From: Prorocentrum cordatum
Taxonomy: Eukaryota; Sar; Dinophyceae; Prorocentrales; Prorocentraceae
DNA: 64,000 nucleotides
Direction of reading: 5' to 3'
Assembly: GCA_963575745.1 (NCBI GenBank)
Contig: CAUYUJ010003636.1
Coordinates: forward strand, 62,001-126,000
Part shown: positions 21,120 to 32,899 of the stretch, piece by piece
How positions within the stretch are numbered: the stretch's first letter is position 1
Layout: every line of letters starts with the position of its first letter
Notes under the pieces: model-generated
What the model was told of the DNA's origin: nothing
Databases searched by the model: none
What the model saw: the letters and a program-made list of their open reading frames with translations, nothing else
Position numbers and translations under genes: made by a program

Positions 21120-22955
21120 TGTAACGTAATTCTGATCCACGGTGGGTGCCCTCTCTGCTGGTCCCCCCAGCAGCCCTCGAAAGTGGTGGCACCCTCGCAG
21201 ATCGCAGCCCCCCAGGGACGGCGAGGTCTAGTTCTGATCCGCGGTGAATGCCCACACTGCTGGCCTCCCCAGCAGCCCTCGAAAGTGGCGGGGCCCTCGC
21301 AGATCGCAGCCCCCCAGGAATGGCGAGGTCTAACTTGGATCCGCGGTGAGTGCCCACTCAGCTGGCCTCCCCAGCAGCCCTCGAAAGTGGCGGGGCCCTC
21401 GCAGATCGCAGCCCCCCAGGAATGGCGAGGTCAAACTTGGATCCGCGGTGAGTGCCCACTCAGCTGGCCTTCCCATCACCCCTCGGAAGTGGCGACATTT
21501 TCGCAGATCGCAGCCCCCCAGAGATGGCGAGGTCTAGTTCTGATCTGCGGTGAGTGCCCTCTCTGCTGGCCTCCCCAGCAGCCCTCGGAAGTGGCAACAG
21601 TTTCGCAGATCGCAGCCCCCCAAGGATGGCGAGGTCTACTTTGGATCCGCGGTGAGTGCCCATCCTGCTGGCCTCCCCAGCAGCCCTCGAAAGTGGCGAC
21701 AGTTTCGCAGATCGCAGCCCCCCAGGGATGGCGAGGTCTAGTTGTGATCCGCGGTGAGTACCTTCTCTGCTGGCCTCCCCAGCAGCCTTCGAAAGTGGCG
21801 ACAGTTTCGCAGATCGCAACCCCCCAGGAATGGCGAGGTCCAATTTGGACCCGCTGTGAGCCCACTCTGCTGGCCTCCCCAGCAGCCCTCGAAAGTGGCG
21901 ACAGTTTCGCAGATCGCAGCCACCAGGGATGGCGAGGTCTACTTTGGATCTGCGGTGGGTACCCACTCTGCTGGCCTCCCCAGCAGCCCTCGAAAGTGGC
22001 GGCACCCTCAAAGATCGCAGCCCCCCAGGGATGGTGAGGTCTAATTTGGATCATCGGTGAGTGCCCTCTCTGCTGGCCTCCCCAGCAGCCCTCGAAAGTG
22101 GCGACAGCTACGCAGATCGCAGCCCCCCAAGGATGGCGAGGTCTAGTTCTGATCCGCTGTGAGTGCCCACTCTGCTGGCCTCCCCAGCAGCCCTCGAAAG
22201 TGGCGACAGTTTCGCAGATCGCAGCCCCCCAGGGATGGCGAGGTCTAGTTGTGATCCGCGGTGAGTACTTTCTCTGCTGGCCTCCCCAGCAGCCATCGAA
22301 AGTGGCGACAGTTTCGCAGATCGCAGCCCCCCAAGGATGGCGAGGTCCAATTTGGACCCGCTGCGAGCCCACTCTGCTGGCCTCCCCAGCAGCCCTCGAA
22401 AGTGGCGACAGTTTCGCAGATCGCAGCCACCAGGGATGGCGAGGTCTACTTTGGATCTGCGGTGGGTACCCACTCTGCTGGCCTCCCCAGCAGCCCTCGA
22501 AAGTGGCGGCACCCTCAAAGATCGCAGCCCCCCAGGGATGGTGAGGTCTAATTTGGATCATCGGTGAGTGCCCTCTCTGCTGGCCTCCCCAGCAGCCCTC
22601 GAAAGTGGCGACAGCTACGCAGATCGCAGCCCCGAAAGGACGGCGAGGTCTAGTTCTGATCCGCTGTGAGTGCCCACTCTGCTGGCCTCCCCAGCAGCCC
22701 TCGGAAGTGGCAACAGTTTCGCAGATCGCAGCCCCCCAGGAATGGCGAGGTCTAGTTGTGATCCGTGGTGAATGCCCACTCTGCTGGCCTCCCCAGCGGC
22801 CCTCCAAAGTGGCGACAGTTTCGCAGATCGCAGCCCCCCAGGGATGGCAAGGTCTAATTTTGATCCGCGGTGAGTGCCCACTCTGCTGGCCTCCCCAGCA
22901 GCCTTCGAAAGTGGCGACAGTCTCGCAGATCGGACCCCCCAGGGATGGCGAGGTC
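21120..22955 (+). repeat. Tandem array E, ~102 bp units with 507 bp higher-order repeat
   Basis: About eighteen units with CTCTGCTGGCCTCCCCAGCA, CCCTCGAAAGTGGCGACAGT, TTCGCAGATCGCAGCCCCCC and GGATGGCGAGGTCTA. The unit length is close to 34 codons, so frames stay open on both strands. Distinctive units recur 507 bp apart (GGACCCGCTG at 21847 and 22354; GGATCATCGGTGAG near 22044 and 22551), giving two copies of a five-unit higher-order repeat. The stretch TGCTGGCCTCCCCAGCA is a short inverted repeat within each unit. Confidence 0.95.
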
Positions 22956-23436
22956 CGCACAAGGCCAGAGGAGACAAGAGGGAGGCGGGAGGAGGAGGGA
23001 AACGGCGGGAGGAAGGAAGGACGCCCGAGCACTGCTCTATTCACAAAGAGTGTTGCGGCCCGCGGCGCGCCGTCCTGCGGGGCCATGGGGCGCAATCCGG
23101 CGCGGGCTGCCGCGAGACAGCCGGCAGCGCCGCGGCCCACATGGGTCGGGGAGGGGTCGAGCGGGGGCGGCAGTCTCCCCCCTCGTTTACCCTCCCCCTC
23201 CTTCGCCTTCCCCTCCTCCTCCTCTTCCTCCTCTTCCTCCTCCATCTCCTCCTCTTCTTCATGTTCGGCGTCTTCTTCCTCCTCCTCCTCCTTTTCCTCC
23301 TCCTCCTTCTCCTCCTCCTCCTGCTCCTCCTCCTCCTTCTCCTCCTCCTGCTGCTCCTCCTCCTCCTCCTCTTCCTCTTCCTCCTCCTCCCCTCCTCTCT
23401 TATTCATTCCTCTCTCCCCTTCTTCGTTGAGCTCGC
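22956..23436. other. GC-rich spacer and (TCC)n tract
   Basis: GA-rich and GC-rich sequence to 23180, then a CTC/TCC-rich tract at about 23180-23420. No gene is seen. Confidence 0.8.
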
Positions 23437-24180
23437 GTGCGTGTGCACATGCGGGTGCGTGTGCGTGTGCGTGAGCGGATGCGTGCGCGTGCCCGTGCGC
23501 GTGCGCGTGCGCGTGCGCGTGTGCGTGTACGTGTGCGTGTCCGTGTGCGCGTGCGCGTGCGCGTGCGTGTGCGTGTGCGCGTGCGTGTGCGTGTGCGTGC
23601 GAGTGTGTTTGCGTGTGCGTGTGCGTGCGCGTGTGCGTGTGCCCGTGCGTGAGCCCGTGTGTGTGTGTGTGCCCGTGTGTGTGTGTGTGTGTCTGTGTGT
23701 GCGCGTGTGTGTGTGTGTGTGTGAAAGTGTGCACGTCAGTGTGAGTGTGCATGTGCGTGTGCGTGTGTGCGTGTGTGCGTGTGTGCGTGTGTGCGTGTGT
23801 GCGGGCGTGCGGGTGTGCGTGCGCGTGCGCGTGCGCGTGCGCGTGAGCGTGCGCGTGTGCGTGTGCGTGTGCGTGTGCGTGTGCGTGTGCGCGCGTGCGT
23901 GCGTGTGTGCGTGTGTGGTGTGTGTGTGTGGTGTGTGGTGTGTGTGTGTGTGTGCGTGTGCGTTGTGTTGTGTGTGTGTTGTGTGTGTTGTGTGTGAGCG
24001 TGTGCGTGTGCGTGTGTGCGTGTGCGTGTGCGTGTGCGTGCGTGTGCGTGCGTGTGTGTGTGTGTGTGTGGTGTGTGTGTGTGTGGTGCGTGTGTGTGTG
24101 TGTGGTGTGTGTGTGTGTTGTGTGAGTGGCGTGCGTGTGCGTGTGCGTGTGCGTGTCCGTGTGGTGTGTGCGTGTGCTGG
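23437..24180 (+). repeat. (GTGTGC)n alternating purine-pyrimidine tract
   Basis: About 740 bp of GTGTGC, GTGCGC and GTGTGT with almost perfect purine-pyrimidine alternation. The Val/Cys/Arg and His/Thr frames across it are artefacts. Confidence 0.97.
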
Positions 24181-26097
24181 GGAGGAGGGGGGGGTGGGCG
24201 CTGCCTGCCTCAGGCGACCCCTCGCTTGACCAGCCGCCCACCCGTTCGGCCCCTCCCGCATGCCCCCTCCCCCCCCAGCGCCGGCAGCGAGCCGCGCGGC
24301 CGCCTGGGCCAGCGGAGTCGGTCCATTTCTTCCTGCAGTTCCTCTTGCTGCTCCTGCTCCTCGCCAGGTGCTCCGCACTCAGCACCTCATCCCACTTATC
24401 TGCCATGCCCGTTTTAGGCCACGAGGTTGGTATCCCCGTTCAAAGAAAAACACAACACATTTTCGGGGGAAAGAAACCACCCGTGCCCTAACATGCTCCT
24501 GTTCCTGCTCCTCCTCCTCCCTCCCGCTCCCTGTCCCTCTTCCCTCTCCTTCCTCCCTTCCTCCCTTCCTGTCTCGCCCCTCGCCCTCCTCCTCCTCGCC
24601 CTCCTCCTCCTCCTCCTCCTCCTCCTCCTCCTCCTCCGGCTGCTCGTATTCCTCATCATGTCTTCCTCATCACGTATGGCCTCTGACTCCTCTCATCCCT
24701 CCCTGTCCGACTCCCCCCTCCCTCTCCTCCCTCTCCTCCGTGTCTCAGCAATATCAGCAATCGTTGGGGCGAAGACCTATCGTGTCTCGACACCTGTTCG
24801 CTGTCGGCGACAGGGGGTGAAAGAGCAACCAGATCTTGGGCGCTCTGAAGAAGCTACGGCGGCGAATCATGCAAATCTGGCACTCCTGGATGCCCACCCT
24901 CTCCCTGCCCTCTCGGACCCCCTTCCCAGCGGGAGGTCTCGGAGGTCCACCCGAGGCCTCCAGAGAGGCCCAGAAAGGCCTCAAGAGAGTCCGAGAGCCT
25001 CGGCCCTCAACCCTTCAGGGCAATGGTCTGCAGAGAAAGGCCAACGGCGGGAAGTCCACACGAACCGGGTGTTGCCAGAATCACCTGGCCCAAGGTGCCC
25101 CCAGGATTTCCAAGGAGGCCCCCACGACCTCTGGAGCACCCTTCACGAGACCCAGATGGCCCCAGGGGCTCCAGAATTGAGCGAACAGCTGGGAGAATCT
25201 TGGGCCAGGGGCACCTCCCGCCGGGCGTGGATGAATGGGGGGCGATAGATGCAGCGGGGAGAAACGTGCAAATGTCGTGCCCATCTAGGGCACAAGAGGT
25301 ATACCTTTCCTCACCTCCCCCATCTTCCCCCCACCCACTACTCGACGCCCGATTCAGCAACTCACGCACGAGCGCCGGGGGTCGAGCGCGGCGCCCCGGA
25401 TCTCCGCGCGCAACGGGCGGCCAGCCCGTGGGCTGGGAGCTTCTGCAGGGAGGCGTGCGGGGGTCGGCGCTCCTGGAGGTGCAGAGGTGGCCGTGATATG
25501 CCCCACTGCGAAGGCTGGTCTCGTCGAGTCTGCCCTCCCGGGGGTTCCAGTTGAGCAGGAAGTGTAGGATGAGGGGAGGAGGGAGGGAGGGAGGAAGGAC
25601 ATGATATATGTGACGTGAGGGGGAGAGTGAGGAGAAGCAGGAGATGTAAGCGGAGCCACTTACCTTGCTCGGTGACACCCCTGAGACGGCATGGTGGATC
25701 CTGGTTGGCGAGCCTCCTCCTCCCCCTCCTCCTCCGCCTCCTCCTCCTCCTCCGTTCCTCGGTGGCTCAACAGCGCGGCCGCAGCCATTTCCGGCGACCA
25801 GCCCGCGGAGCTGAAGCCCCCAGCCCCGATGCCGTGCAGCGGCGCGTGAGGATGCTGCAAGCCGAGCTGTGGTGTGGGCGCCTCAGCCAGAGGAGAGCGG
25901 CCCCCCAAGGCAGCGGCTAGCAGCAGCCGCAGACGCGCCGACCGCAGGCTCTGGCTGGCCACGTGCCGCCAGGCAGAGCTGGACTGGGCACCTCAGTTCC
26001 AGCTGCCCTGGTGGAGCCTCCCGTGGACGGAGATCTACGAGGGGGCGGGGGGCCAAGCGGAGGGGCGACAGAGTGGACAGTGGTAGCCTCAAACACT
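24181..26097. other. Intergenic, no gene supported
   Basis: Holds CTC-rich microsatellites (about 24500-24650 and 25690-25760) and otherwise mixed GC-rich sequence. A minus-strand frame opening MADKWDEVLSAEHLAR (from 24406) looks natural for about 25 residues but runs into repeats. I cannot support it as a gene. Confidence 0.5.
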
Positions 26098-27130
26098 GGT
26101 GCCACCCAGCGAGCCCAACATCATCAGCTACAATGCTGGGGTCAAGGCTTGCGAGAAGGGCGGGCAGCGGCCAACGACTTTGGCACCTTGCGACAAGCTG
26201 GAGGAGGGGGCTAGATCCCGAACTCGTACCCAAGGGCGAGCAAAGCGAGAAAGGCTGACAGTGGCAAACGGCTCTGGCTCAATGCGAGAAGCTGGAGGCG
26301 AAGCTGAAGCCCAACATGAGGAAGGCGAAGGTGAAACCCAAGGTCATCACCTACAGTGCTGGCATCAGTGCGTGCGGAAACTCAAGGTGAAGCTGGGGCC
26401 CGAGGGCACCCGCCACCGCTCCGGCAGCAGTGCGTGTAAGAAGGGCGGTAAGAGGCAACAGTCTCTGACAACACACGCCGTGCGAGAAGGTACTACGACG
26501 CTGACACCTTGTAAGAAGCAGAAGGCGAAGCGAGAGCCCGACGTCATCAGCCACACTGCTGGGAAGCTGGAGCCCCATATGAGAAAGGTGAATACAAAGC
26601 TCGACGTCATTACCTAGAGCGCCGGCATCAGTGCGCACGAGAACTCAGAAGCAAAGCTGGAGCCCGTGGGCGTCTGCCACAGCTCTGAGAGCAGGGCGCG
26701 TGAAAATGGCGGGCAGTGGCAGCAAGCCCTATCGCCGCTCACCAGTGCAGGCGAGAAGGGCGAACAATGGCAGCCCCACGAGGGAGCAGACTGCGCGTGC
26801 GAAAAGGACGCGCAGTAGCTGCACCAAGAAGGAGCGGGCGAGCAAGGGGTGCAGGCAGGATCCAACATCATCAGCTACAGTGCTGGGACCAGGGCGTGCG
26901 AGCAGGGGAAGGCGAAGCTAGAGCCCGATATAGCTAGCCACAGTGCTGGCAGCAGCGCGTGCGAGAAGGGCGAGCCTGGCCCCAAGAATCTCACGACATT
27001 ATGCAGGAAGTGGGAGGCGAAGGTAGAGCCCGACTTCATTAGCTACAACGCTGGGATCAGGGCGTGCGATAAGCGAGAGGCGAAGATAGAGCTTGAGCGC
27101 GAAGATATTGAAGATGCGATCAGGAGGATC
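26098..27130 (+). pseudogene. Degenerate pentatricopeptide-repeat (PPR) gene
   Basis: Eight degenerate copies of a ~35-residue repeat whose best units read EPNIISYNAGVKACEKGGQR (26118 onward), SNIISYSAGTRACEQG (about 26866), PDIASHSAGSSACEKGEP (about 26933) and PDFISYNAGIRACDKREA (about 27030). NxxSYxAGxxACEKG is the dinoflagellate flavour of PPR proteins, which bind organellar RNA. The units sit in different frames with stops between them and spacing is irregular, so this is a decayed gene or a set of separated exons. Intact PPR genes would have 10 or more in-frame repeats. No transit peptide is identifiable. Confidence 0.6.
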
Positions 27131-27705
27131 CGACTGGCCAAGGGGTTCGGAATTCGCCAGGGGGCTGGACTGGGTGCCGCCTCTGTGGAATTGCCCTGCG
27201 TGATCCCAGCCCAGCCCCCTCCGACCACGGGACGGTGGAAGATGTGAACCGCCAGACCCGCGAGGCCAAAGTGTTGGCGGCGCAGGCGGCGGCGGCCACG
27301 GCAGCGAAGGCGGCGATGTGAGCCGTCGTCGAGCTTCCTCCCGATCAGGGGGAGGAGTGTCATGAGTAGGAGTGTGAGGACCAGGTGGAGCATGTCGTGG
27401 GCTTCCCGACGATCTGTCCTCCCTCAGATGATGTTACTTGCCCGCAGGAGTGATATTCGTGTGCTTGCCGTTGCCCTTCCTCGCGGTGCTCGTCGAGCTC
27501 AGAGGGGACGGCATTGTGCTTTGATATCGCATTGCGATCGGTCTTGTCTTGTCTTTCCTCCTCCTCTATTCCTTTTCCGTGCAATACCTCTTCCCTGCCG
27601 CACCCCAAGGCCAGTCGGAAGGGCGGGCCAGGCGTTTCGCCTAAGACTTCCTTACCGTTTATGATCCTGAAGCTTCAGGAGTGGCAGGACCTTCACAAAT
27701 GGATG
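27131..27705. other. Intergenic, no gene supported
   Basis: Mixed sequence with short Ala/Arg-rich frames. The first ~110 bp may still belong to the PPR remnant (a charged RRIRLAKGFGIR-like segment). Confidence 0.4.
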
Positions 27706-28100
27706 GCAGGCTATTTTCAAACTGTGGCTCTCGCATCGGCGCCAGGCACACTCGTCTTCAATATTGGCAAAAAGGGTTTCACGGATTCTCGGCGGTTGGT
27801 CTTCAACATGTGGCTCTCGCCTGAGCGCCGCGCACAATCGTCTGAAACATTTGCAAGAGCTTCACGGGTTGAGGGCGGGCGGTTTTCAAAATATGGCTCT
27901 CGCATGTCCAAGAGTTTCATGGATTGAGGACAGGCCGTTTTCAAAATGTCGCTCTCGTCTTAGCGCCGCGCACATTCGTCTTAACAGATGTCAAGAGCTT
28001 CGCAGATTGAGGGCGGGTGGTTTTCAAACTGTGGTGTTCGCCGTAGCGCAACGTACACTCGTCTTAAGCACGTGCAGCAGTTTCACTGACTCCAACGTAG
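27706..28100 (+). repeat. Degenerate ~87 bp tandem repeat, five units
   Basis: Units with GGTTTTCAAACTGTGGCTCT, AGCGCCGCGCACA.TCGTCT and AGAGCTTCACGGATTGAGGG start near 27712, 27801, 27886, 27930 and 28018. The third is internally deleted to about 45 bp. Confidence 0.85.
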
Positions 28101-28419
28101 CAGAAACTGTGTTTGGGAATAACTCAGGACTGTCAGGGCGCAGCAGTTACGTTGATTCGCGGTGTTGAAATCCGCCGACCCTGTCGGCGTGTGTGAGGGG
28201 CTTCTCCGTTCGACTCGTCGTCTCCGTCGTCTCCGTTCTCCCCCTCCCAGGGCTCTCCTCGTCAAGCGCGCTATCCAAAGCGAGATTAAACGACGTCGTA
28301 GTGGAGTCGAAGGGAAGCCCCTTCCCTTTGATCCCTTCCCCGCAGGGGGGGGGGGGGGCCGGGGCAGATACGACGCCCGCCGGGGCGCACTTTCCTCGAG
28401 CGGGCACGCACGGGATGCA

Positions 28420-28830
28420 CTTCCTCCTCCTCCTGGTTCTCCTCCTCCTCCTTTTCCTCCTCCTCCTCCTCCTGCTCCTCTCCTCCTCCTCCTCCTCCTC
28501 CTCCTCCTCCTCCTCCTCCTCCCGCAGAGGCGTCCCGGGAGCGGGCCCCGAGTCAAAACACTACCCCCCTAGGGCGCATTTTCCTCGAGCGGGCACGCCC
28601 GAGATGCACTTCTTCCTCTTCCGGGAGCACGTCCCAAGTCAGAATATCACACGGGGCGCACTTTCTTCGAGCGGGCACACAAAGGATGCACTTCCTCCTC
28701 CTCCTCCTCCTTCTCCTCCTCCTCCTCCTCCTCCTTCTCCTCCTCCTCTTCCTTCTCCTCCTCCTCCTCCTCCTCCTCCTCCTTCTCCTCCTCCTCCTCC
28801 TCCTCATCCTCCGCTTCCTCCCCCAACTCC
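28420..28830 (+). repeat. (CTC)n tracts separated by a ~65 bp duplicated spacer
   Basis: Two CTC/TCC tracts (28420-28520 and 28688-28815). Related spacers carry CGCACTTTCCTCGAGCGGGC and GGATGCACTTCCTC (near 28387, 28568 and 28658), so tract plus spacer is duplicated. Confidence 0.85.
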
Positions 28831-28839
28831 TAGCCCTTT

Positions 28840-30240
28840 CGATCAGGGTCGGCGGCACCGGCCGTCAGGCCTCTCCAATCCCAGGACTGGTGTTTTGACA
28901 CGCGATTGTCCCCCAACGGAGCTTATGAAGAGGGGGCTTAAGGGGCCTATGAAGCTGGACGTTGAAGCGAGGGTCGATTTCAGCATTACTGGTGCGTCTT
29001 GGGTTTGCACTGGTCGTCCTCCTCCTCTTCCTCCTCTCCTCCTCTTTCGCATCGCAATTGGAAGAGAGATAGAGAAACAGAACGGGAGAGAGTTCTTTTG
29101 TCATCTATGGGCTTCTGGAGCCTTCTGGAAGCCTCAGGAGGTCTCGCGTGGACAATGGAAACGAACAGTCATTGAAACACTCATAGGATATGGCATCGAC
29201 GGCGAAACTGATCCCCCAGACCTACAGGGAAACAACGGGTTTGCGAAATAAGTACGCGTTGATGCGGTGCACGTTGCCTGATGTGCCTCGCAATGATGCG
29301 GGCGGGGGGGGCACAGAGGAAAACACACGGCAACGCCTTACTCTTGGTACCCCGCATGCTGTTACCACACATGCTACAGAACCCTTCGGGCTGGCAAGCC
29401 GCAGTCAGGCAACACTGCGCCGTTTAGCTGATTGCCTGTGACCCTCTCCTCCCCCCCTTCCCCCCGCCCCTTCTCCCCTTCTTGCTCCCCCCTTTTCCAC
29501 CCGTGTCGTTTGCAGTTTGCCGAACAGCGGGCCACCAATGCACAAATTTCTAGTGATGCCACGCATTTCCCCTCTGCGTGGCGTATGCGTTCCCGACTGT
29601 CTCCCAGATTGGGATAATTCGTGATATTATATGCCAGTGCGCCGTCTAGCTGCGGCTTCGTGCGTGTGTATACAAAGCTTCGCACGTGTGTATGTCTGTG
29701 TGTATTAGACTGTGCAGTGTGTGCGGCGCTAATACATGTTATGCGCAATGGAGGAGCACGTTTTCAGCTTCAAGCGATCCACACCGGAAACTTCGGCGTT
29801 TGTTCCCAACGGTGCGCGCGCCTACTGGAACAATGTGCGCGGGGCCCGACGGTCTCGGCCAGCGCAGCGGCCAGGCCAGGTCGCAAGTTGCAACCCCAAG
29901 GCCCTGGCCCAAGGCCCCTGACGAACAAAAACCGAAACAAGTTCCTGGAACGGCAAACCAGCCGCGAAAGCGAATCTTGCGAGACCCAAAAGTTGTTCGG
30001 AGGAATATGCCACCTGTTGAAAGCAAGAGGACGAGGAGGAGCAGCAGCAGCAGCACGAGGCGGAGGACAGACGAGGCGGGGGAGGAGGTGAGGCGGACCT
30101 CTCCTTCCTCCACCTGCTCTGGACGACCAGTCCTCCACTGACGACTGGGCGCATGTCGCCTTTGATGCAACGCCGTGAACTGGTGGCTGGCGAACTAGTG
30201 TGTTTTATTATGATCGGTTCGATTTGGGCCCAGTGTAATA
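28840..30240. other. Intergenic, no gene supported
   Basis: About 1.4 kb of near-balanced sequence. A few frames (about 29740-30140, Arg/Ser-rich) look weakly protein-like but show no motif. Confidence 0.4.
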
Positions 30241-30269
30241 TAGTACATTATGTTATGTAGTAGTATGTT

Positions 30270-31320
30270 GTGGACTGGCCGGCGTGACGTCGTGACGCAT
30301 CTTACGATTATTACGGTTTCTAATCGGACATTGCTGCTTCTGCTTGTTTCTGAGGCCAGCCTGGATTTGGCGCGCATGTCGCGTATGATAGGCCACCAGT
30401 TACTCGGTCGCTGTGGAATTATCCTCTATCGCGTTGTGATCGGTTTGGTTCTGTTCTATGCACATATGCTTGGTTCTGTTGTAATCTCGACAAGGCGGCG
30501 TGATGTCGTGATGCTTGTCGCGTTTGACATGTAGTCTAATCGGTCGTTGCCGCGCATGTACTTTCCTCTGGTCAGGCGCGGATGCTAGTGCGCCCTTGAT
30601 TTGTTGCTGCTGCCAATTATGTTATACACGATAAGGCTTTAGCCTGCTATGGTACAACATTGTATGTTTTGTTGTCGACGGGACGGCGTGACGCCGTGAG
30701 GCCTGTCACGCTAGATATGTCGTCCAATCGGTCATTGCTGCGCCTCTTTGTACCCATGGCAGGACTGATTTGGGCGCGCACGTCGCGTTTGATTACATTA
30801 TGGTATTGCCCAGTAAGACTTGAAGATTCTCTTCAAGTTTGTATTTCTCTTCTCTTCAAGTACGCTCTGTGATGCTGACCTCTGCCATCGTACGATTTGA
30901 TATGATATGAGACTCTCTGCTGTGTGGCTCCACGTTATGGCATGATACTCAAGTTATGTCAGGTTCGGTTATGTCATGCTATATTAATTGACGCTGCTCG
31001 GGGTATGCTCAGTTCGGTATAATATAGTACATGAGGTTATTGCAAATCATGTCGACGTAAGTACCAATGATAACACACTTGTGTTATCCTTTGCCGGTTA
31101 CGGTGTGTTCTATTCGTTCTATCATGCTGACGTGATACTCCTATATTACGTTGTGCCTTATTCTGTCCATTTTTCTCGACGGGTTGGCGTGACGCCGTGA
31201 CACCTGTCACCGTGATACGTCGCACGATCGTTCGTTGCTCTTCCTTTTTGCTCCTGTGGCCAACCTGACCTCGGCGCGCACGACGCGTTCGATTCTGTTG
31301 TGCTACAATATGTCATGGCT
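30270..31320 (+). repeat. AT-rich dispersed repeat with GGCGTGACGCC palindrome
   Basis: Four spaced copies of a ~110-130 bp module (about 30270, 30490, 30670 and 31170). Each begins near GTCGACGGG, has GGCGTGACGCCGTGA, then TCCAATCGGTCATTGCTGC and usually GGCGCGCACGTCGCGTTTGA. The intervening DNA is AT-rich with TTATGTTATG-like low complexity. Confidence 0.8.
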
Positions 31321-31840
31321 TGATGACAATATTTGGCATGTTATGGCATGGTCCGGTTCTGTGTTATGTTATGATGTGTTACGCCATTGTGTGAAATGTT
31401 ATACTCTGTTATGTTAGAACCGGTCAAAGGCTCTGACCCGACCTAGCCACAGCGGAACCATTCCTCTCGCCCGCCCACGCATCTTCGCCTCGCCCACACG
31501 TTCGACACGAACCCGAAACCGAAAACGATTTCCCGGTGGGGGCCTCTCCGTTCCACTTCGATCTCACCCCCAACCTCCAATACAAAGAAGGGCGCGCGGG
31601 ATGCCGACAGTCATCGACGGCGCGTCAATTTGACTCCCAGCCCCAGCATACATCAGAGTGAAGGGGACGAACGGTTATTCATTGTCCCTGGGTGCGTGGC
31701 TGAAGTGAGACTCCGTGGTGAGGATTCTGCTTGTTGCGTTGAATACTCATTTCTAAAGAATCATTATTGCTGATCTCTGGAGTCGGTTCCGCGCGCTCTC
31801 GCCTCGACGCCGGCTACATTTTCTCTGAAAACGAGGCTCC
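31321..31840. other. Intergenic, nothing recognised
   Basis: Mixed sequence without repeats or a coding frame that I can support. Confidence 0.4.
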
Positions 31841-32290
31841 CGCTCGAGCGTTGTCTTGACCCAAAATGTGCGCCCCTGGAGGCCCAGCTACGACAACAAC
31901 GGCTCCCGCTGTATACTTCCTCACAATTTACACCGAGACCCCCTGGCCAGAGAGGCCCCCGAACTCAAGAACGGCGCTCTCGCTCGAGACTTCCTCGCAA
32001 TTCAATTAAGTTGGCGGAGGCCCAGCCACGACGACAAGGGTTCCTGTTCGATACTTCCTCTCGATTTACTCCGAGAGTCCCTGGCCAAAAAGGCCCCCGA
32101 ACTCCGAAACGGCGCTCTCGCTCGAGACTTACCCGTAATTCAGGCAAGTTGGTGGAGGCCCGGACACGGCGACGAGAGCTCCCGTTCGATATTTGTCCAT
32201 AAGTATTCCGAGAGCTCCTGGCCACAGAGGCCCCCGAACTCAGGAACGGCGCTCTCGCTCGATACTTTTCGCTCTTCAGTCAGTGGCCGA
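31841..32290 (+). repeat. ~132 bp tandem repeat, three and a half units
   Basis: Units carry CGCTCTCGCTCGAGACTTCC, AATTCAA.TAAGTTGGCGGA, GGCCCAGCCACGACGACAAG, GGTTCCTGTTCGATACTTCC and CCTGGCCA.AGAGGCCCCCG, at about 31845, 31974, 32106 and 32245. Confidence 0.85.
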
Positions 32291-32391
32291 CAAGGAAGAG
32301 ATTCCCCCCGAAAGGGGGTGCAATCGAAAACGAAGTGGGCGGGTATCGAGGGTTGGGGTTAGCGCCAGTAAGAGCAAACAATATTAAACTG

Positions 32392-32725
32392 ATTGTTGTT
32401 GCTGCTGTTGTTGTTGTTGTTGTTTGTTGTCGTCGTCCCCTCCGCGACCCACCCCGCGACCCACCCCGAGACCCACCCCGCGACCCACCCCGCGACCCAC
32501 CCCGAGACCCAACCGCGACAGAACCCGCGACCCACCCCGCGACCCACCAGCGACCCACCCGCGACCCACCCGCGACCAACCCCGCGACCCACCCGCGACC
32601 CACCCCGCGCCCCATCCGCGACCCAACCCGCGACACACCCGCGACCCACCCCGTGACCCACCCGCGACCCACCCGCGACCCACCCGCGACCCACTCGCGA
32701 CCCACCCGCGACCGATCCACATTGG
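32392..32725 (+). repeat. (TTG)n then (CCCGCGACCCA)n minisatellite
   Basis: TTGTTGTTG at about 32393-32427, then about 25 copies of a 10-12 bp unit CCCGCGACCCAC with occasional CCCGAGACCCA variants. It is read through by Arg/Asp/Pro or Gly/Val/Trp frames on both strands and is not a gene. Confidence 0.95.
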
Positions 32726-32899
32726 CTTGAAGAAAAAATCGGCGCCTGCGGCGGGCTCGTTGTATAATTTGTGAAATGTTGGCGCCTGCGGCGGGCTTCT
32801 CCAGAGTCTCGCAGACTGCCGACGTCCCCACCGCCCCCTCACTCTTATACGCATACGTGGGGCGCTGCGTAATTGATGCGTATGTTACATACTACAGAC

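Noticed and set aside
21476-24406. A 976-codon minus-strand open frame
   Set aside because: It runs through the 102 bp satellite, a CT tract and the GT tract. Its peptide is only repeat translations (His/Thr and [16 protein letters not shown] units).
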